From Hymenopellis radicata (lineage: Eukaryota > Basidiomycota > Agaricomycetes > Agaricales > Physalacriaceae): a stretch of DNA of 64,000 nt. Below are positions 22,009 to 34,431 of the stretch, piece after piece. The translations under genes and the position numbers were made by a program. The number at the start of each line of letters is the position of its first letter. The first letter of the stretch is position 1. Below the pieces are notes generated by a model that made no database searches, was not told the DNA's origin, and worked only from the letters and a program-made list of their open reading frames with translations. The DNA is taken from NCBI GenBank assembly GCA_015501595.1, contig JADNRX010000068.1:1-64000 (forward strand). The letters run 5' to 3'.

Positions 22009-24494
22009 TCATAATTGTATCTCGCGATCCAGCTTCTCCGGCCACCGGTTCTGGAACCAGTCCTTTAATAGCTCGTCTGTCCGTTGCAGCTGCGGTGAGT
22101 TTTCTGGCAGGTCGTCGTTTATACATAGCAGCGCGATGTCCTTCTGATCTGTCGTCTGCTGGAGCGTCCGCGTGCCTTGCCGGTAGGACGTCAGGCCGAA
22201 GAAGCGCGAGGGCGTTTCGCCGACGGCGAACGCATACCGGTGGAAGAGGCGTATGGCGAAGGCGCGCGGGCTGGCTGGGAGGGGCGGCGCCTCGGATGGA
22301 AGTTGGAGGGGCAGCACGATGGGATCTGACGGGTCGACTTCTGTTGAGCCCGGAGGGAGGAAGACTGATAATCCACCATCCGACCACCTCCCTGCTGTAT
22401 GAGTGCAGCAATGACTGTGGAGACTGGTCAGGCGTGTGATGAAGAATGTGAGAGGGTATAACGTACTGGCATCGCCGCAACCTGATTTATGAGTAAGCAC
22501 GTCAAGGAAGAGATCCCATGCAGAGGTTTCCCCGCTGCCGAAGCAGTGCGCTTTGTAGAGAGCACCCGAAAGTTTTAATCCGTTGAGTGCTGTAGGATAA
22601 CCGTCCTGGGCGACTGAAAAGATTGCCAATCGTGTTAGACTTTTAACGTGCACAGAAAAGGAATAAGATCATACCAAAAGTGTAATCAGTATGCGCGGCC
22701 ACAGTTCGATCTGGCACTCGGGGAGACTGAAGGCCGGCCAAGGTTAGCTGGACGTCCACATCATCAGGCGTCGTCTTCCTAATGTTCTCCAACGGGATTT
22801 CGTTACTATCCTCCTGACCGCCAGCCTCCTTCCACATGGCCATCTTCGTTTCCTCATCCAACACCCCGCCATTCGTTGCACCCCATTTCGCGACGATCCA
22901 GGACCACAACATGGCCTCCCGCTTCCGTTCAATGACCCAATGCGTCGTCAAGAAAACGGTGTTGACCTCGATTTCATTGGGGCCTTTGTGTGAGCCTCGG
23001 AAGCGCGAGAGTGGCGTCGCCGAGAACTGCTGACCGAATGCGAGCGAGGCCTCGTGCATAAGCGGCAGCGAGAATGAGCGCGCATTATGTGCCACGTAGG
23101 CACGCGTTCTGCTGCCAAAGCGTACATCTAAAAAGACAATAAGCGTCGGCTGAATAATCAATCAACGAGCCATGTACTCAGAAGATGGGCGCTCCATCCC
23201 AATGATCGCCACTCTCCGCCGCCGTCCGCCTTGCCCGTCGCATCTCCCCCGACTTGGATATTGCGCTCAAAACGGAAAACTGGTCCGTACAGCGTAGAAT
23301 GAAACGCGGAGGGCGACGTGGGCAACGCTAGGAACTGATCATCGTTGAGCGAAACACTGATTCAACCGATGAGAGGTGATTCTTCACTGGAAAGGGCAAA
23401 CCCACATATTCTCCGAGACCACATGGGGGTCCAGGTTGGGTATTTGTGATTCTATGGAGTGGCTGAGAATAACCGTGTGAGGCGACAGCTCGATATAGGT
23501 AGGTTAGCATTCGTACCTGTTGAACGTAGGGAGCACATTCTCTCGCCATGCTTCTGCAGCTTCCACTGTTAGTGGAGCGTCCGTGGAATTTATCAACCGA
23601 AATAGCTGGCTATCTATTTAAAACGCGTTATTTTCTTCATGGACGCGCGACGACGACGCAACAACACGCACCATGATATAGATGGATTGGGGGCTGCTGA
23701 CTCTCTGTCATAATTCCAGACGCATTCAGATCCAACCACTGCGGAACCAGTCCGAGTCGTCTGCTCGAGTCGCGGGGATGGGGAACATCAGCTGTGATGA
23801 CATGCCATACCGACTCCTTCCAAGACTCCGTTGCCTTGGCAGACGCACGTAATGAATATCTCAGTTCGTCATGTTCACGAAAACGCGCATTTTTCGGATG
23901 GTGGCCTGTAGACTCGATGTATTTGGTGCGCGCCTTCTCATGCAACGGGTCACTGAATAAATTGTATTGAGTACTTTGGAGTGGGATTATACAGCAAATG
24001 TGAACTCACGAGCCATTGACCCACACGTAGACTAGATCAATTACAGCGTCCTCCACCTTCTGAGCTGCGCAAGGACCTTCCCATCGGCCCGTTCCAACCC
24101 ACTGTTCTAAGCAGGCGCCCGAAAGCTGCGTATGCGATCTTATAGGACGTACCCTATGGTCTGCAATCGAATACTCTGGAGGGTTGGGAGAGAACGGGTG
24201 ATAAATGATGCCATCTTGTATGTCGGTGAACTGGACCCATGAGACACCATCGGAAATGTCCTGCACGATGGTCGGTTCGGAGTTTGGGTGAGATAGTTCG
24301 ATCTCGACCGAGGATGAGAACGGGTAGAGCGGGTAGTCGAGGACGATGAGGATCCCAAAGACAAGGGAGATGGTAAAAAGCACGACGAGGGCGCTGCGTC
24401 GTGTGCGTGTGTGTACGACCTCGCGGAGGACGTTATGTGGCTTTAGTGGGAAGCAGTAGTGTAGCGGGAGGACTGTCCCGACAGTGTAGCTCAT
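22009..24494 (-). CDS. Stealth-family phosphosugar transferase (Xpt1-like), type II membrane protein
   Basis: The ATG at 24494 opens a short cytosolic part and a signal anchor (ALVVLFTISLVFGILIVLDY). Stealth conserved regions follow in order: CR1 VIDLVYVWVNGS; CR2 with FREHDELRYSLRASAKAT, LPTFN, NIVSLNDDQFLALP and GEWRSLGW; CR3 TRAYVAHNARSFSLPLMHEA and the histidine/arginine-rich RFRG; and a C-terminal part ending RWPEKLDREIQL. Stealth proteins move a sugar-1-phosphate onto another sugar; fungal members include Cryptococcus Xpt1, which adds xylose-phosphate to mannose in the secretory pathway, and animal GNPTAB. All joints I checked (for example donor gtacga at about 23514 with acceptor ttctcag) restore frame, so the gene looks intact. 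Substrate cannot be read from sequence. A decayed partial copy lies at 61488-62690. Confidence 0.88.
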
Positions 24495-25428
24495 ATTGAC
24501 ATGAAAGAGCGTGTAGAATTGTCGTGGGACCGGAATAAAAAGAAATAGGACGAAGGGAGAGGGACCAGACGGTACTGGTCGTGTGATAGAATGTCGAGCG
24601 CAGCCATCACTGGAAAAACCAAAAAGGGTCGACGCGACTCCGAAGTAGCGGCAGTTAGTGATGTCATGCAACCCCGACGTTGGCCACGGAAATTCCGGCA
24701 AACGTTTTCTAAAACCGATGTTAGTAAAGCTGTTAGTTTCATCACCAAATCATGCAGCCAGTGCAGCCATCTGTTAGATTCGATTCCATTGCTCCAACAG
24801 ATGCAGAGACTGAGGACGTGTCAATTTAAATCTGTCTGACTCTGAATTAATAATTGTCATGGCGCTGATAAGATAAGAGTGCGAATGATCGAATCTCCGT
24901 CGCGTGTGTGACTGGGTGCTGCGCCACAGTTTTCTGGTACGCTAGAACCTTTGATGAACTATTGTTCAGCTGTGCGTCCGATGAATCGCGATGGCACCAT
25001 GCATCGGTTCTAACTTTGCTATCTTGATGTTCGTCTTGATGTGTTCCGGCGTGTGAGAATTCATTGAGATGTTGTGGCGAAGACAGGGCATGATTACGTG
25101 AAACGCTTGGCTTCGTTCTACCTCCGTCGGAGTTACCGGCTATAGCTGCTGTTCGTGACGTTCGGACGACGTCCTGAATGCGTCGTGGTGGACTGGCAAA
25201 ATCGGGAAACATGCAAATACGCACCGTGGTTCGTCGTCATGATAAAATCCCGTCTACCCGAAGCGAATGGAATCAACATCATTTTACTGTAGATATAGTC
25301 ATGCCCGAGTCCGTTTTGAATACCTTACGAGAATCATAATTGAGGCGGTGACATTGGAGCTGTCCGGAAATCCTCTGCCTGGCGGAGATTCAGACTTTAG
25401 AGTGAGTTAATGTCATGAACATACTGGG
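24495..25428. other. Intergenic stretch
   Basis: Nothing supported. A minus-strand open frame (24847-25224, first ATG 25212) is hydrophilic and without family signal; I do not call it. The region lies upstream of the Stealth gene and downstream of the hydrolase. Confidence 0.35.
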
Positions 25429-26760
25429 TCATGCAAATCCCACTCTCAACCAGTCAACTACCTCTTCGGCCATGCCCGCGCCCCATCCTTGTCCCAAGCC
25501 ACGGAACCACCAAACGAATTCAATCATAGGATCCCCATGTACGCCCTCACTCTGCGTCAGCATACGCACAGTCAAGTCCTTTCCACTTTTGTGCTCTCCG
25601 TCTAGTCGCAAACTGGCAACGAGCTGTTTGTGTGCACCACTCAGGCCCATTGATTCCCTTTCCCCAGATGTCACCAAAATGCGGGATGTGACAAGTGGCA
25701 GGAAAGAAAAATAATTTGGCGAGGACGCTGCGAGGTGCGGGTCTGTAAATGCGGCTAGCAATGGAGCTTCCATCGGCGGACCAAAGAAATCAGACGTCTT
25801 CACATCATTCAAATATTCTGCACCCCAGCTGCTATAGGTCTCCTTCGCCAGGGTATCATACCGATCGTCCCATCCATTGACTTCGTCTCTGCCAAGACAG
25901 ACCCAAGGCGACATCAAGAGTACGCCTCCTAATTTTTGCCCAGCGCGAAAAGGCAACGAGAGAGTGGGAATCTTCATCGTTCCCGCAAGCACCGCCATCA
26001 CTTGCAGTACAAGATGTCCGCCTGCTGAATCCCCTGCGATCTGTATGTTCTCGGGCGGTATGTGCAGTGATTTGATATACTGAAGTGCGAGTATAGCATC
26101 CACGAGAGGCGCGGGGAAGGCAGACGAAGGACGGAGGTCTGAAAATTAGATCAATAGGGACCGCCGCCAAGAAAAGACGACTTGCGATACAACAGGACGC
26201 ACACCCGCACCCCGTCCAGTTGGGACTGCACCCACAACCAGAAGGAGAGCATGTTTGGAGTAATAGGATTGACGTATCCGCCACCTGGGATATACATAAT
26301 GACTTTCTCGCTCTCCGTAGGCGGCGGTCCTAGGAATACGAGCCGTGCTATTTGATCTGACGCGTCTTGTTCGTTCAATTCGACCGCATGCCATTTTATC
26401 CCCTGAATCAGACCCCATAGGCGTACCACTCGCAGCGGAGGTCCAAGCAAGAACTGTGTCTGCCCGTAGGTAACATGAGTCGTGACGTAGCGTGGCAGGA
26501 CTATAGTGAGGCGACGCAGGAAAGTAATCTTCGAGTGTGATTTGTCGCCGCTGAGTACTTGAGAAGCAATCGAAAGCAAGTGAAGTAAGACGTGATATAG
26601 AGTATAGGGAACTGTTCCATGACTGCAGTAAGTGCGTACTCGTGCAATAGGAGTGCTTCAACGTACCTAAGGAGACGAGGATAAGGACAATCCAAGCCCC
26701 TTCATACAACGGGTGCTCAATGTGGGCATATGGTTTCTGGCTACAGGATTGTTTCGCCAT
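25429..26760 (-). CDS. Alpha/beta hydrolase, hormone-sensitive-lipase type (fold 3)
   Basis: The ATG at 26760 starts MAKQSCSQKPYAHIEHPLYE followed by a hydrophobic segment (AWIVLILVSLG), probably a membrane anchor. After a first intron the frame reads HGTVPYTLYHVLLHLL. The oxyanion motif is IMYIPGGGYVNP; an intron ending in ttttcag leads to the nucleophile elbow IAGDSAGGHLVLQV. The acid is probably in the SGERESM region and the histidine in EGVHGDP, giving a complete Ser-Asp/Glu-His triad. Such enzymes hydrolyse esters or lactones; fungal members are often linked to sterol esters or secondary metabolites. It shares no obvious pathway with its neighbours. Three exons, all in frame. Confidence 0.85.
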
Positions 26761-27142
26761 GTCTTCTGAGCTTGGAGCCAGCTTGACGTGCAAAGAAGGG
26801 AAACGAAGCGAGGTGAAGTGACCCTAGATTAGGTCGGTAGGATACGAGTAGCGGTCCAGTTGAATAAGCCGAGATAGAATTGGCCAACAGTCCTAGTGTT
26901 TTAGTTCCCGTACGTCTGCCGTGTTCAGAAGGCCACGATGAATATGAGACATGAGGAATAAAGTTCAAAGTGCTCAAAATTTGTCGAGCTACGTAATTGT
27001 CACGAGGTCGATCGTTTATTTCGGAATTTCAATTTCTGTTCAACGCGCGTCGCGCGACGCGTTCTCAACAACTTGAGGAATTTTTGGAACCGACAAGTGA
27101 AAAGAAACAATCTGGCCGCTGGCGGCGAGGACATATTAAAGT
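26761..27142. other. Promoter-side region of the hydrolase
   Basis: No gene is visible. The last eight bases, attaaagt (27135-27142), are the left target duplication of MITE copy 2. Confidence 0.4.
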
Positions 27143-27474
27143 TAGGGTGGTGAAGTAAACCCTTGGTTTTGATACACCTCGGGTTTACTGCGGTTACTAA
27201 CGGTATCGATACGGTATTGAAACTGTCGGGGGTCGGGAGGTAGGTTTCGATACCAGCACGTGATCATTTCACGTGACGGCGCGCTGGCGCTAAGAGAAGC
27301 TGAGAGTGGCGGGACAAAGGCGGGATGAGGGCGGCGAGCCGCTGCGCCACATCACGTGTTCAAAACACGTGCCGGTATCGAAACCGTTACTAACGGTTTC
27401 AAAATCAGGGCCTCCCGGGGGGTCGGTATCAATACCGTTACTAACACCCCCCGGAGGTTTACTGCGCCACCCTA
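27143..27474 (+). mobile_element. hAT-type MITE, copy 2 (332 bp), 57 bp from the tRNA-Leu 3' end
   Basis: Same family and orientation as copy 1. It begins TAGGGTGGTGAAGTAAACCC and ends GTTTACTGCGCCACCCTA. A perfect 8-bp direct repeat, attaaagt, flanks it at 27135-27142 and 27475-27482. This differs from the duplication at copy 1, so the two insertions are independent events. Confidence 0.9.
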
Positions 27475-27530
27475 ATTAAAGTCTTGTGTGTAATGTAAAA
27501 AAAAAGACGACCGTGTTTCGGTACAATGTA

Positions 27531-27637
27531 TGATGAGGATGGGATTCGAACCCATGCCCTTTCGGACCAGATGTACTCATTGAAAGTCAATGTGATCCTC
27601 CTTAGTCTGGCGCCTTAGACCGCTCGGCCACCTCACC
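27531..27637 (-). tRNA. tRNA-Leu, anticodon AAG, with intron (identical to 12464-12570)
   Basis: The gene matches the tRNA-Leu at 12464-12570 base for base, including the intron and the variable arm. Flanking sequence is unrelated on both sides, so this is not part of a recent large duplication. Confidence 0.93.
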
Positions 27638-29139
27638 GTGTTGTTCATGTGTGGTAGTCTGTCCCGCCTCCGAGCGCTTTCCAGATGTTCATTTGATTCA
27701 AACGTCGGGATGGAGACAACCGTTAACATATTCACAGTATTCTTGCATTCGAATGCGTAACACGTCTCGAGAAGTACTACAACTCAAATCAGCAACAGGT
27801 GTCAGGTGATAATGGGCGGGTAACAAATACAATCCGTGCCAAATTCGCGCTGCATTTTTTTTCGTCTTCTTTGCACAGGAGAAACGGTCTGCGCAAAATG
27901 GCGCCGACTCCCTGGTTCGTGGAGCTGTTGGAAAACGGTCTCGTGCAGTGTTCTCATGGACTGTCCAAGGTAAGTTGTTGACAGCGGGATTTGCAGCAGT
28001 CCGAACCCGTATGGGATATGAGCGCAGATAGAATACCTATAATGAGTTTACATTGGCACTGCCCCAGTGGATCTGTAACGGTGACCCAGTTTAGAGGATA
28101 GGCGCGCTAAGAATACCGGATATCATATCGGTGGACGTGTTATTCGAAGCTTGGAGTGCGATCGTTCTGAACAGGAGTGTGTATAGAAAGTGCACCTTCG
28201 CGGCTATCAGTGGCGGTTGAGAAGACCATCTTTGCGTTCTCTGGTGGCTGGCTTTGACATACATACGATTTCTTCTTTGCAGTCGAGGTCATGAACGAAG
28301 GTTAAATGACGCCTGGCAGGTGGCGGCGAATGCTGTCAAATCATAACGAACAGGAGATCCCACCTCTCGACTGCTTGAAGGGTCGCGCGTCTAGTGCGAG
28401 AATGTGTTCGAGCGCAAAGTCTAGGCGAATTACGTCCCGAATGCATCCGTAGCAGAACACGAAAAAGTCGAGACCAAGATGATGGAGAGTAAAGAGTCGT
28501 TCCTGTAAGCGTTGTCTTGTTGATGATTGAATACTTGCATCGTGTGTATCTACGGCGAAGGGCATCCGTGCAGAACCCTCGTTTTGTACCAACGTTATTG
28601 AACGTCGACTATTGCGTCCATTTCGTGCCCTCTTCTGCTCCAAGGAACATGCCCTACTCGATTTGGACATGTCTCCCAATCATATGGAGAGCTCCGTAGA
28701 AAAATGCAGAACCAGAATGGCGTCTACAAAGTGCATCTCAGAGTCCTGTTGCGAGGCATTGATTGAAGGACGTATTCGAAATGGATTGGTGTCAACGTAG
28801 CGCCCAATTTGGGACAGATTGAGGGCAAAGAAGGCAGTCTTTTGGCAGGAGAGGCCGAGAAGATGGCCGGATATGGCAGGGTGACATTTGCCTCCGTGTT
28901 CCCCATATTCCACTATGAGCGAAGCATTTATAGGGAGATGGGAGTCTCCTGTCCTTGATACCGACTTGTCACCAGCGACGACGAAGATTCCTGTGTTTTC
29001 CTGGGGTTCCCTTGCCTCGTCGTTGGCCTCTTGCACTGGATCACTGACGAATGAGCGGCTTTGGTTATAGGCTTTACGACCGTCAAGACGCTTTTAATAA
29101 CTCGCTACAACAACGATCCATTCTACAGCCGTGATAGAC
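27638..29139. other. Unassigned stretch with an interrupted minus-strand frame
   Basis: On the minus strand 29036-28341 forms one frame of about 230 codons broken by a single TGA at 28680-28682. The product (with FVVAGDKSVSRTGDSHLPIN and LEQKRARNGRNSRRS) matches no family I know. It could be chance, a gene with an intron missed, or a decayed gene. The rest of the stretch shows nothing. Confidence 0.3.
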
Positions 29140-32100
29140 ATGGCCTCCAGCATATCCCATGACGGACCGTGGAGCGTCAGCGTTGCTGAAGCACCATACG
29201 ACTCCCGTTCATTCAGCGTCTACATAAAGAGTGAGCCTCATTTATTCGTGTCTTCCGTGCTAGACATGCTCATGACTCATAACAGCACCTACACACAATA
29301 TCACACTTACACGCACGGCCACCGCGATCGTCCAGCTGGATGTGAAGCTCCGTGCCTCCCAGCCAGGTGTAAGCATCCCCCGCTTACCCACCATTACCAC
29401 ATCCTCCATGGCCCCGACAAAGCGCAAATCAACATTTCTCAACGCCCTCGCTCGTCTGTCTCGTAAACGTGGCGGTGGTGGATCATCGAATGCGTCTCCT
29501 CTGCCGACACCCACAGCCGAGCAGTCCGATCCATTCCTTGCCTTGAACGGATCATGTCCTCCTACTGGTTCCACCACCACCACCACGACGGCTACAGCCC
29601 TCGCCGCATATCTCACAACGGTCTCCAACATCCCCAGTCTCAGACATAGTGCCGCATTCAGACGTTTCATGCGTGTGCGCACGGACGACCTGCAGAGCAC
29701 CCGTGCAGAACGGCCTCACAGGCGCGTGAGACCCGATCTCCTAGCTGTGGCTCACTTGGGAGTGACGACGCCAGATGTGGGCAGAGAGGGGTCGGGCTCT
29801 TCTCAATTGAGATCAAGCGAGGAGAGATCATCCACCGACGCTAAGGAGACCTGTGAAAACAGCGTGACTACCGGCGGCGAGAAGCAGCCTGAGCGACCCG
29901 TGCCCACGAGAGCGTATCGTTCACGTTCTGAGAGTGCGGGGATTTCGCGGGGCTTTACGACGTCGTTGGTGACGCATGCTCATGCTCAGACTCATGGAGA
30001 AGAGAAAGACTCGACACTTCCGGATTGCTCGTCATCGTCGTCTTCTTCGACCTCATCTTCCGAATCGACCTCCTCACCATGTTCCAACTCGAAACCCAGA
30101 CCCAAACCACTCAAGAAATGCGCCGAGATTCGAATCGAAGACTTTGACATGATGCGCGTGCTCGGGAAAGGGTGCGCGGGAAAGGTGCTTCTAGTCAGGA
30201 AGAAGGACAACTCTCAATTGTACGCGCTCAAGGCCATCACGAAACGGCATGTCCTCGCCCATCAGGAGCTTATGCATACGCTTACCGAGCAAGCGGTCCT
30301 CAAGCGGCTTGGGTGTTCGAATGCAGAGGCAGGTCATCCGTTTGTAGTGAAGCTTTGGTGGAGCTTTCATGACAAAGAGAACCTATTCTTGGTCCTGGTT
30401 CGTCCTTCCAGAATCTGGCATGGAGGATATTTTCGCTCACGTGTGTCTATTCTAGGATTTCCATCCTGGCGGCGACCTCGCTACGCAACTCTCGCGATGG
30501 GGCCGGCTAGGGCGCGACCGGGCGCGGTTTTACACGGCAGAGATTGTGGAGGGCGTGGAGGGTTTGCATCGCTCTGGGATCATATACCGGGATCTGAAGC
30601 CGGAGAATATCCTAATTGCTGCCAACGGGCACATCGTGCTGACGGATTTCGGCCTGTCGAAGGAGTTTGTGGGCGTGAGAGAGAGTGCGGGGTCGGTGAT
30701 AACGGCACCTTCGACACCGAAGGGCACGCGAAGATGGGAGAGTGTTGGGTGTGGTGCGCAATTCCCTGGGCCTGGAGACTATCCGTGGCGTTTCGACTAT
30801 GGCGGTATCAGAAGGGATGAGACGCGCACTTTCTGTGGGACCGCGGAATATTTGGCGCCTGAGGTTATCCAAGGTTTGCCTTATTCTTATGAGGTTGATT
30901 GGTGGGCCTTGGGAACTTTGCTCTACGAGATGCTCGTCGGAATCGTGAGTTTCCTTTCTCTTGTGATATTGTTATTCTAATGCCCGACCGTAGACTCCTT
31001 TCTGGGCTTCATCACAAGTGGACATGTATCAGCGCGTCCTGGAAGCTGACCTCAAGTTCCCGGAGTCCAAGTCGATTGACGCGGATACCAGGAGTTTTCT
31101 CAGAGGCGTAAGTTATTTGCTTCGCTGGATAATTTATTGTTGAACTTCCATTTCATAGCTTCTCCATCGTAATCCGCACTTTCGGCTATCAGAACCACAG
31201 ATTAAACGACATCCCTACTTCTCTATGATAGACTGGTCGCACGTCTATCACAAGCGATATATACGTGAGTTTATACCTTTCTTCTTGATAATTTCCCTTC
31301 AGTCTTCCTTGTCATACTCCTTTTCAATCGCTTCTTCTAATTGCTGACTTTTTTTCTAGCGCCTTATATACCGCCCACGGATCCATTAAATGCGAGCGAC
31401 ACCCAAAACTTCGATGCTATGTTCCTGGACATGGAACCTGTCCTAGACCCCATGCCGGACGCCCTCGCTGATATGGAGTCGACGAATGGACAGACAGACT
31501 CTTCGATGTCATGCCCCAGTCACACGAAGCACTCGGCAGATCATGCACAAATGGCTCTTGAATCCTCGCCTATTGACCTCTTTGACGGGTACTCCTATAA
31601 GGGCAGCCATGAAGGCGGAGAGGAGAGCGATGAGAGGAGTATGAGTGTTTACAGTCAGAGTGGTGATGGACGCAGTGGAGATTTTCACGTGGAGTCGCCG
31701 TCAGAGGGAGTGTCAGGACATCCTTCTCCAACACACCCGACGATTCAGGTCTCGGATACCGATTGGCAGCCACCACCTCAGTCTACAACGGTTGCGATGT
31801 CGAACGAAGACGTGGATTTGCCTACATTCACATCCGCATTCAGCCGCGAACCTTCGTCAGTGCTGTCCGATATCACGGCGAAATGCGCGTCGCTCGACGA
31901 GGTGGATGAAGAAGACGACTGGGATCTCGTTGAGCCTGGCGCAGGATCCGACAAGAATGGCGGTGCAACGACGCTCTTCTCCAGAGGTGTCGTCGATCGC
32001 TATCGCCTGGCCTTTAAAAAGGACAAGGTCGCGGAGTCCCCGCACGCGCGGCGAGCGTCCAAAGTGTCGGAAGCATCGCTTAGTGTGAACAAGCTCGGCG

Positions 32101-32534
32101 GACGGCCGATTTTTCGCCGGAATTCTAGTGCGAAGCAGTTTTTGCATTTGAGGATGGGCTCGAGGGCGGGTGAAGAGAAGGAGGGCAAGCATAAAAAGCT
32201 GCGGCCGGTGTCGGTGGATATGGGGCGGCTCTCGTTGGATGCGCAGGCGGGGCGGCTGTCGGCTGCGGCGTCGAGAGGGTCGCGGTCCGCTTCGACGTCT
32301 ACAGTCACGTCTCCGACGATATCCAACTCTCCTTCATGCGGTAGTGGGACGACGGCGGATACATTAACGGAAGAGGATGAGGATGAGGGAAACCAAAAAG
32401 ACGTGGACAGCTCGTCGGTGGCATCAGATTCTAGCGACCGCGACGAGAGCGTACGGAGTCCTGAACGACGGCGGTTAAAAAAGGGCGCGGAGAAGGTGCT
32501 TTTGCTATTTTCCCCTTCAAAGGCACGGACATGA
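29140..32534 (+). CDS. AGC-family protein kinase with N-terminal PX domain
   Basis: Six exons join cleanly: 29140-29230, 29286-30397, 30456-30944, 30994-31107, 31159-31264 and 31360-32534, giving 1,028 residues. The N-terminus is a PX (phosphoinositide-binding) domain whose two halves (YIKTPTHNITLTRTA with DVKLRASQP, and LTTVSNIPSLRHSAAFRRFM) are separated by a low-complexity insert; RKSTFLNALARLS lies between them. The kinase domain has the glycine loop GKGCAGKVLLVR, the lysine in YALKAI, YRDLKPEN, DFG and the PDK1-type activation loop FCGTAEYLAPE. The C-tail has a hydrophobic-motif-like FDGYSYKG, and a long acidic/serine extension carries DDWDLVEPG and FSRGVVDRYRLAF. PX plus AGC kinase resembles the SGK3/Ypk group, suggesting membrane-recruited signalling. 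This is the cleanest gene in the window. Confidence 0.93.
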
Positions 32535-32777
32535 TTTATGACTTTTTGATGAATTTATTTGGGACCTCTTGTAATGACCAGATGGATGTACTTATTGACG
32601 ACACTTTTTTTGAATGTTTTCGTTGTTTTCTTTTCGTAATATTCGTTGCATACATCTATTATAACCCAAGTACAACATTCCCGCATTATTTCCCCCTCTG
32701 GCACATGAGTTACATTTAGACCGTCTGTCGGTCTACGACGTGTTGCTGTAATCTGCCAGCAAGAAAGACGTGGGCTG

Positions 32778-34431
32778 TCAAATGGAGGTTATTATATTGA
32801 CGTTTTGAACGCGACAGAAATAAAAACTTGCCGAGTCGAAATCAGCAGTGAACGGCACGACGACCATAATGAAGCCATTCTGCGCCTGCGGCAGGTTGTG
32901 CCCCGCAGCGGGCATCCTGCCCGGCCGCATGAACGGGTTGAGCTTCCACGCCTGCTCGTACGATTTCGCGATGTGGAACCACTGCAGGTACCCGGACTGC
33001 ACTGGGGCGTCGCGCGCCGAGGACAGCAGGGTCTGACACACCTGGCGCGCCATACTCAGCGACTTTTCCTGGTAGTCCGTGACGGCGAACGGGATGCTGA
33101 ACTTCATCGCGTACACCATCACCTGCCGCCACGTCGGATACGCGGCGAGCCCGGCGTTGAGCGCGATGAGCGCGTCGGGGTGGGCGTCTGCGTCGGGGTA
33201 GTCGTGCGGGTCGAGCGAAGGGCTGAAGGTGTTTTCGCCCCTTAGGAGGACGCGTATTGAGCCTCCGCCGCAGGATTCGGGTGCGGTGTAGGACAGGACC
33301 TGGCCTGATGGGGGCGGGAGGTGGTAGTGCATCGCGACGAAGGCTGATGTGCCGTACAAGACGAGCGTCAGATCGGTGTTGGGCAGCAGAAGCGCTAGTT
33401 CGCGAAAGCTTGAGAGTAGTGACGTAAATTTAGAACGCCAAAGGACGTGTGTGTAGAAGTTGAACTTACACGTTAAGAAAGTATATCTCATCCTGCAAAC
33501 CGGGACATGTATTAGTTATAATAGTGCGAATAGTCAGGAGATGGGATATGTACCTCGACACCCAAGTAATACACCGTCAATTCCTTACGAGGCCCATCAT
33601 GCACGGCCTGTCGGGAAACAAGCCCGAGTTCCTCCAAACACCTAAACACAGACAACGCCCAATGCAACCTCAGCGCCGCAGGAGACGCTATCGGCAGCTT
33701 CCTCCACCGATAATAGTCCGCCCAATTATCCTCAAAAACAGGAGGAAAAGACGGCACCGCGTCCCGACAACTCTTGAAATCCCACCGCGGGATCTCATCC
33801 CCAGGTAACATCCACAGCTCTTCATCCGTGCGCGGCTCGAGCCACTCTGAATCGCCCAGATCGTCGTTCCTCGACCCGGGGTGCTCTCCCCAGACACCGA
33901 AAGCGTTTCCAATACCGAGAAGGCCCTGTTCAGCGAGCACGATGGTTTCCCGGAATTTACCGCGCATGTCGCGTCGACGCGTCCAGGGGAACTGGCCGGC
34001 GATTGCATCCAGCTCTGGCGCTCTGCTCATGAAACCCTGCGGTGAAGGACGCGTTAGAAGCTCAAATTCCTTAGGGTACAGCGCTGGCAGTGTCACGTAC
34101 CTTGAGCTGCGCGCAATCTTGTCTATGACCCGGGACTACACCGTTCCACTCGATAACCTCGTCGTCTTGGGCTTTCGCCAGGCACGCGGCACTGCAGTAC
34201 ACGACGGCCTCACAATCCGGACATGGGAACGGCTGCGGATGGTGAGTGGGTATCAAGTCCATCTTGTAATAGGATACACACTTCATTGACGATTTCTCGA
34301 CAGCTGCCCAAGAGGCAATGGTAGTGCAAGGCGGGTAGGTTTACAGGCGTGCATGCGTTTATGGTGTCATTGGCGCGCGCAATCGCAACCTCTTTACGAA
34401 TGGTTTCGTGCACAGCTTGGCGCTTTTGCAT
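32778..34431 (-). CDS. MYND zinc-finger protein with MSS51-like C-terminal domain
   Basis: The ATG at 34431 begins MQKRQAVHETIRKEVAIARA. A MYND finger follows (KCVSYYKMDL, PCPDCEAVVYCSAACLAKAQ, then histidine and cysteine in GHRQDCAQLK). After an intron (about 34034-34100) comes GFMSRAPELDAIAGQFPW, then a micro-exon DEIYFLN, and a C-terminal domain with LTLVLYGTSAF and DALIALNAGLAAYPTW...PFAVTDY, the pattern of the MSS51 C-terminal region. Near 34310-34330 the frame shifts by one base between HYHCL and SWAAVEKSSMKC with no room for an intron, so an indel is likely. Fungal genomes carry many such proteins; only yeast Mss51 has a known role in COX1 translation, and this one should not be assumed orthologous. 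Confidence 0.78.

Noticed and set aside
22009..24494. Glucosidase I or another ER glycosidase as identity of this gene
   Set aside because: First suggested by the neighbouring ALG6, but CR1 (YVWVNGS), CR2 and CR3 motifs are those of Stealth proteins.
24847..25224. Minus-strand open frame as a gene
   Set aside because: No ATG at its start, hydrophilic composition, no family signal and no introns linking it to neighbours.
12067..27637. Segmental duplication as the cause of the two MITE plus tRNA-Leu pairs
   Set aside because: The MITE target duplications differ, the spacers between MITE and tRNA are unrelated, and outer flanks do not match.
28680..28682. TGA as a selenocysteine codon
   Set aside because: Most fungi lack the selenoprotein machinery, no SECIS-like hairpin was noticed, and the frame has no known family.
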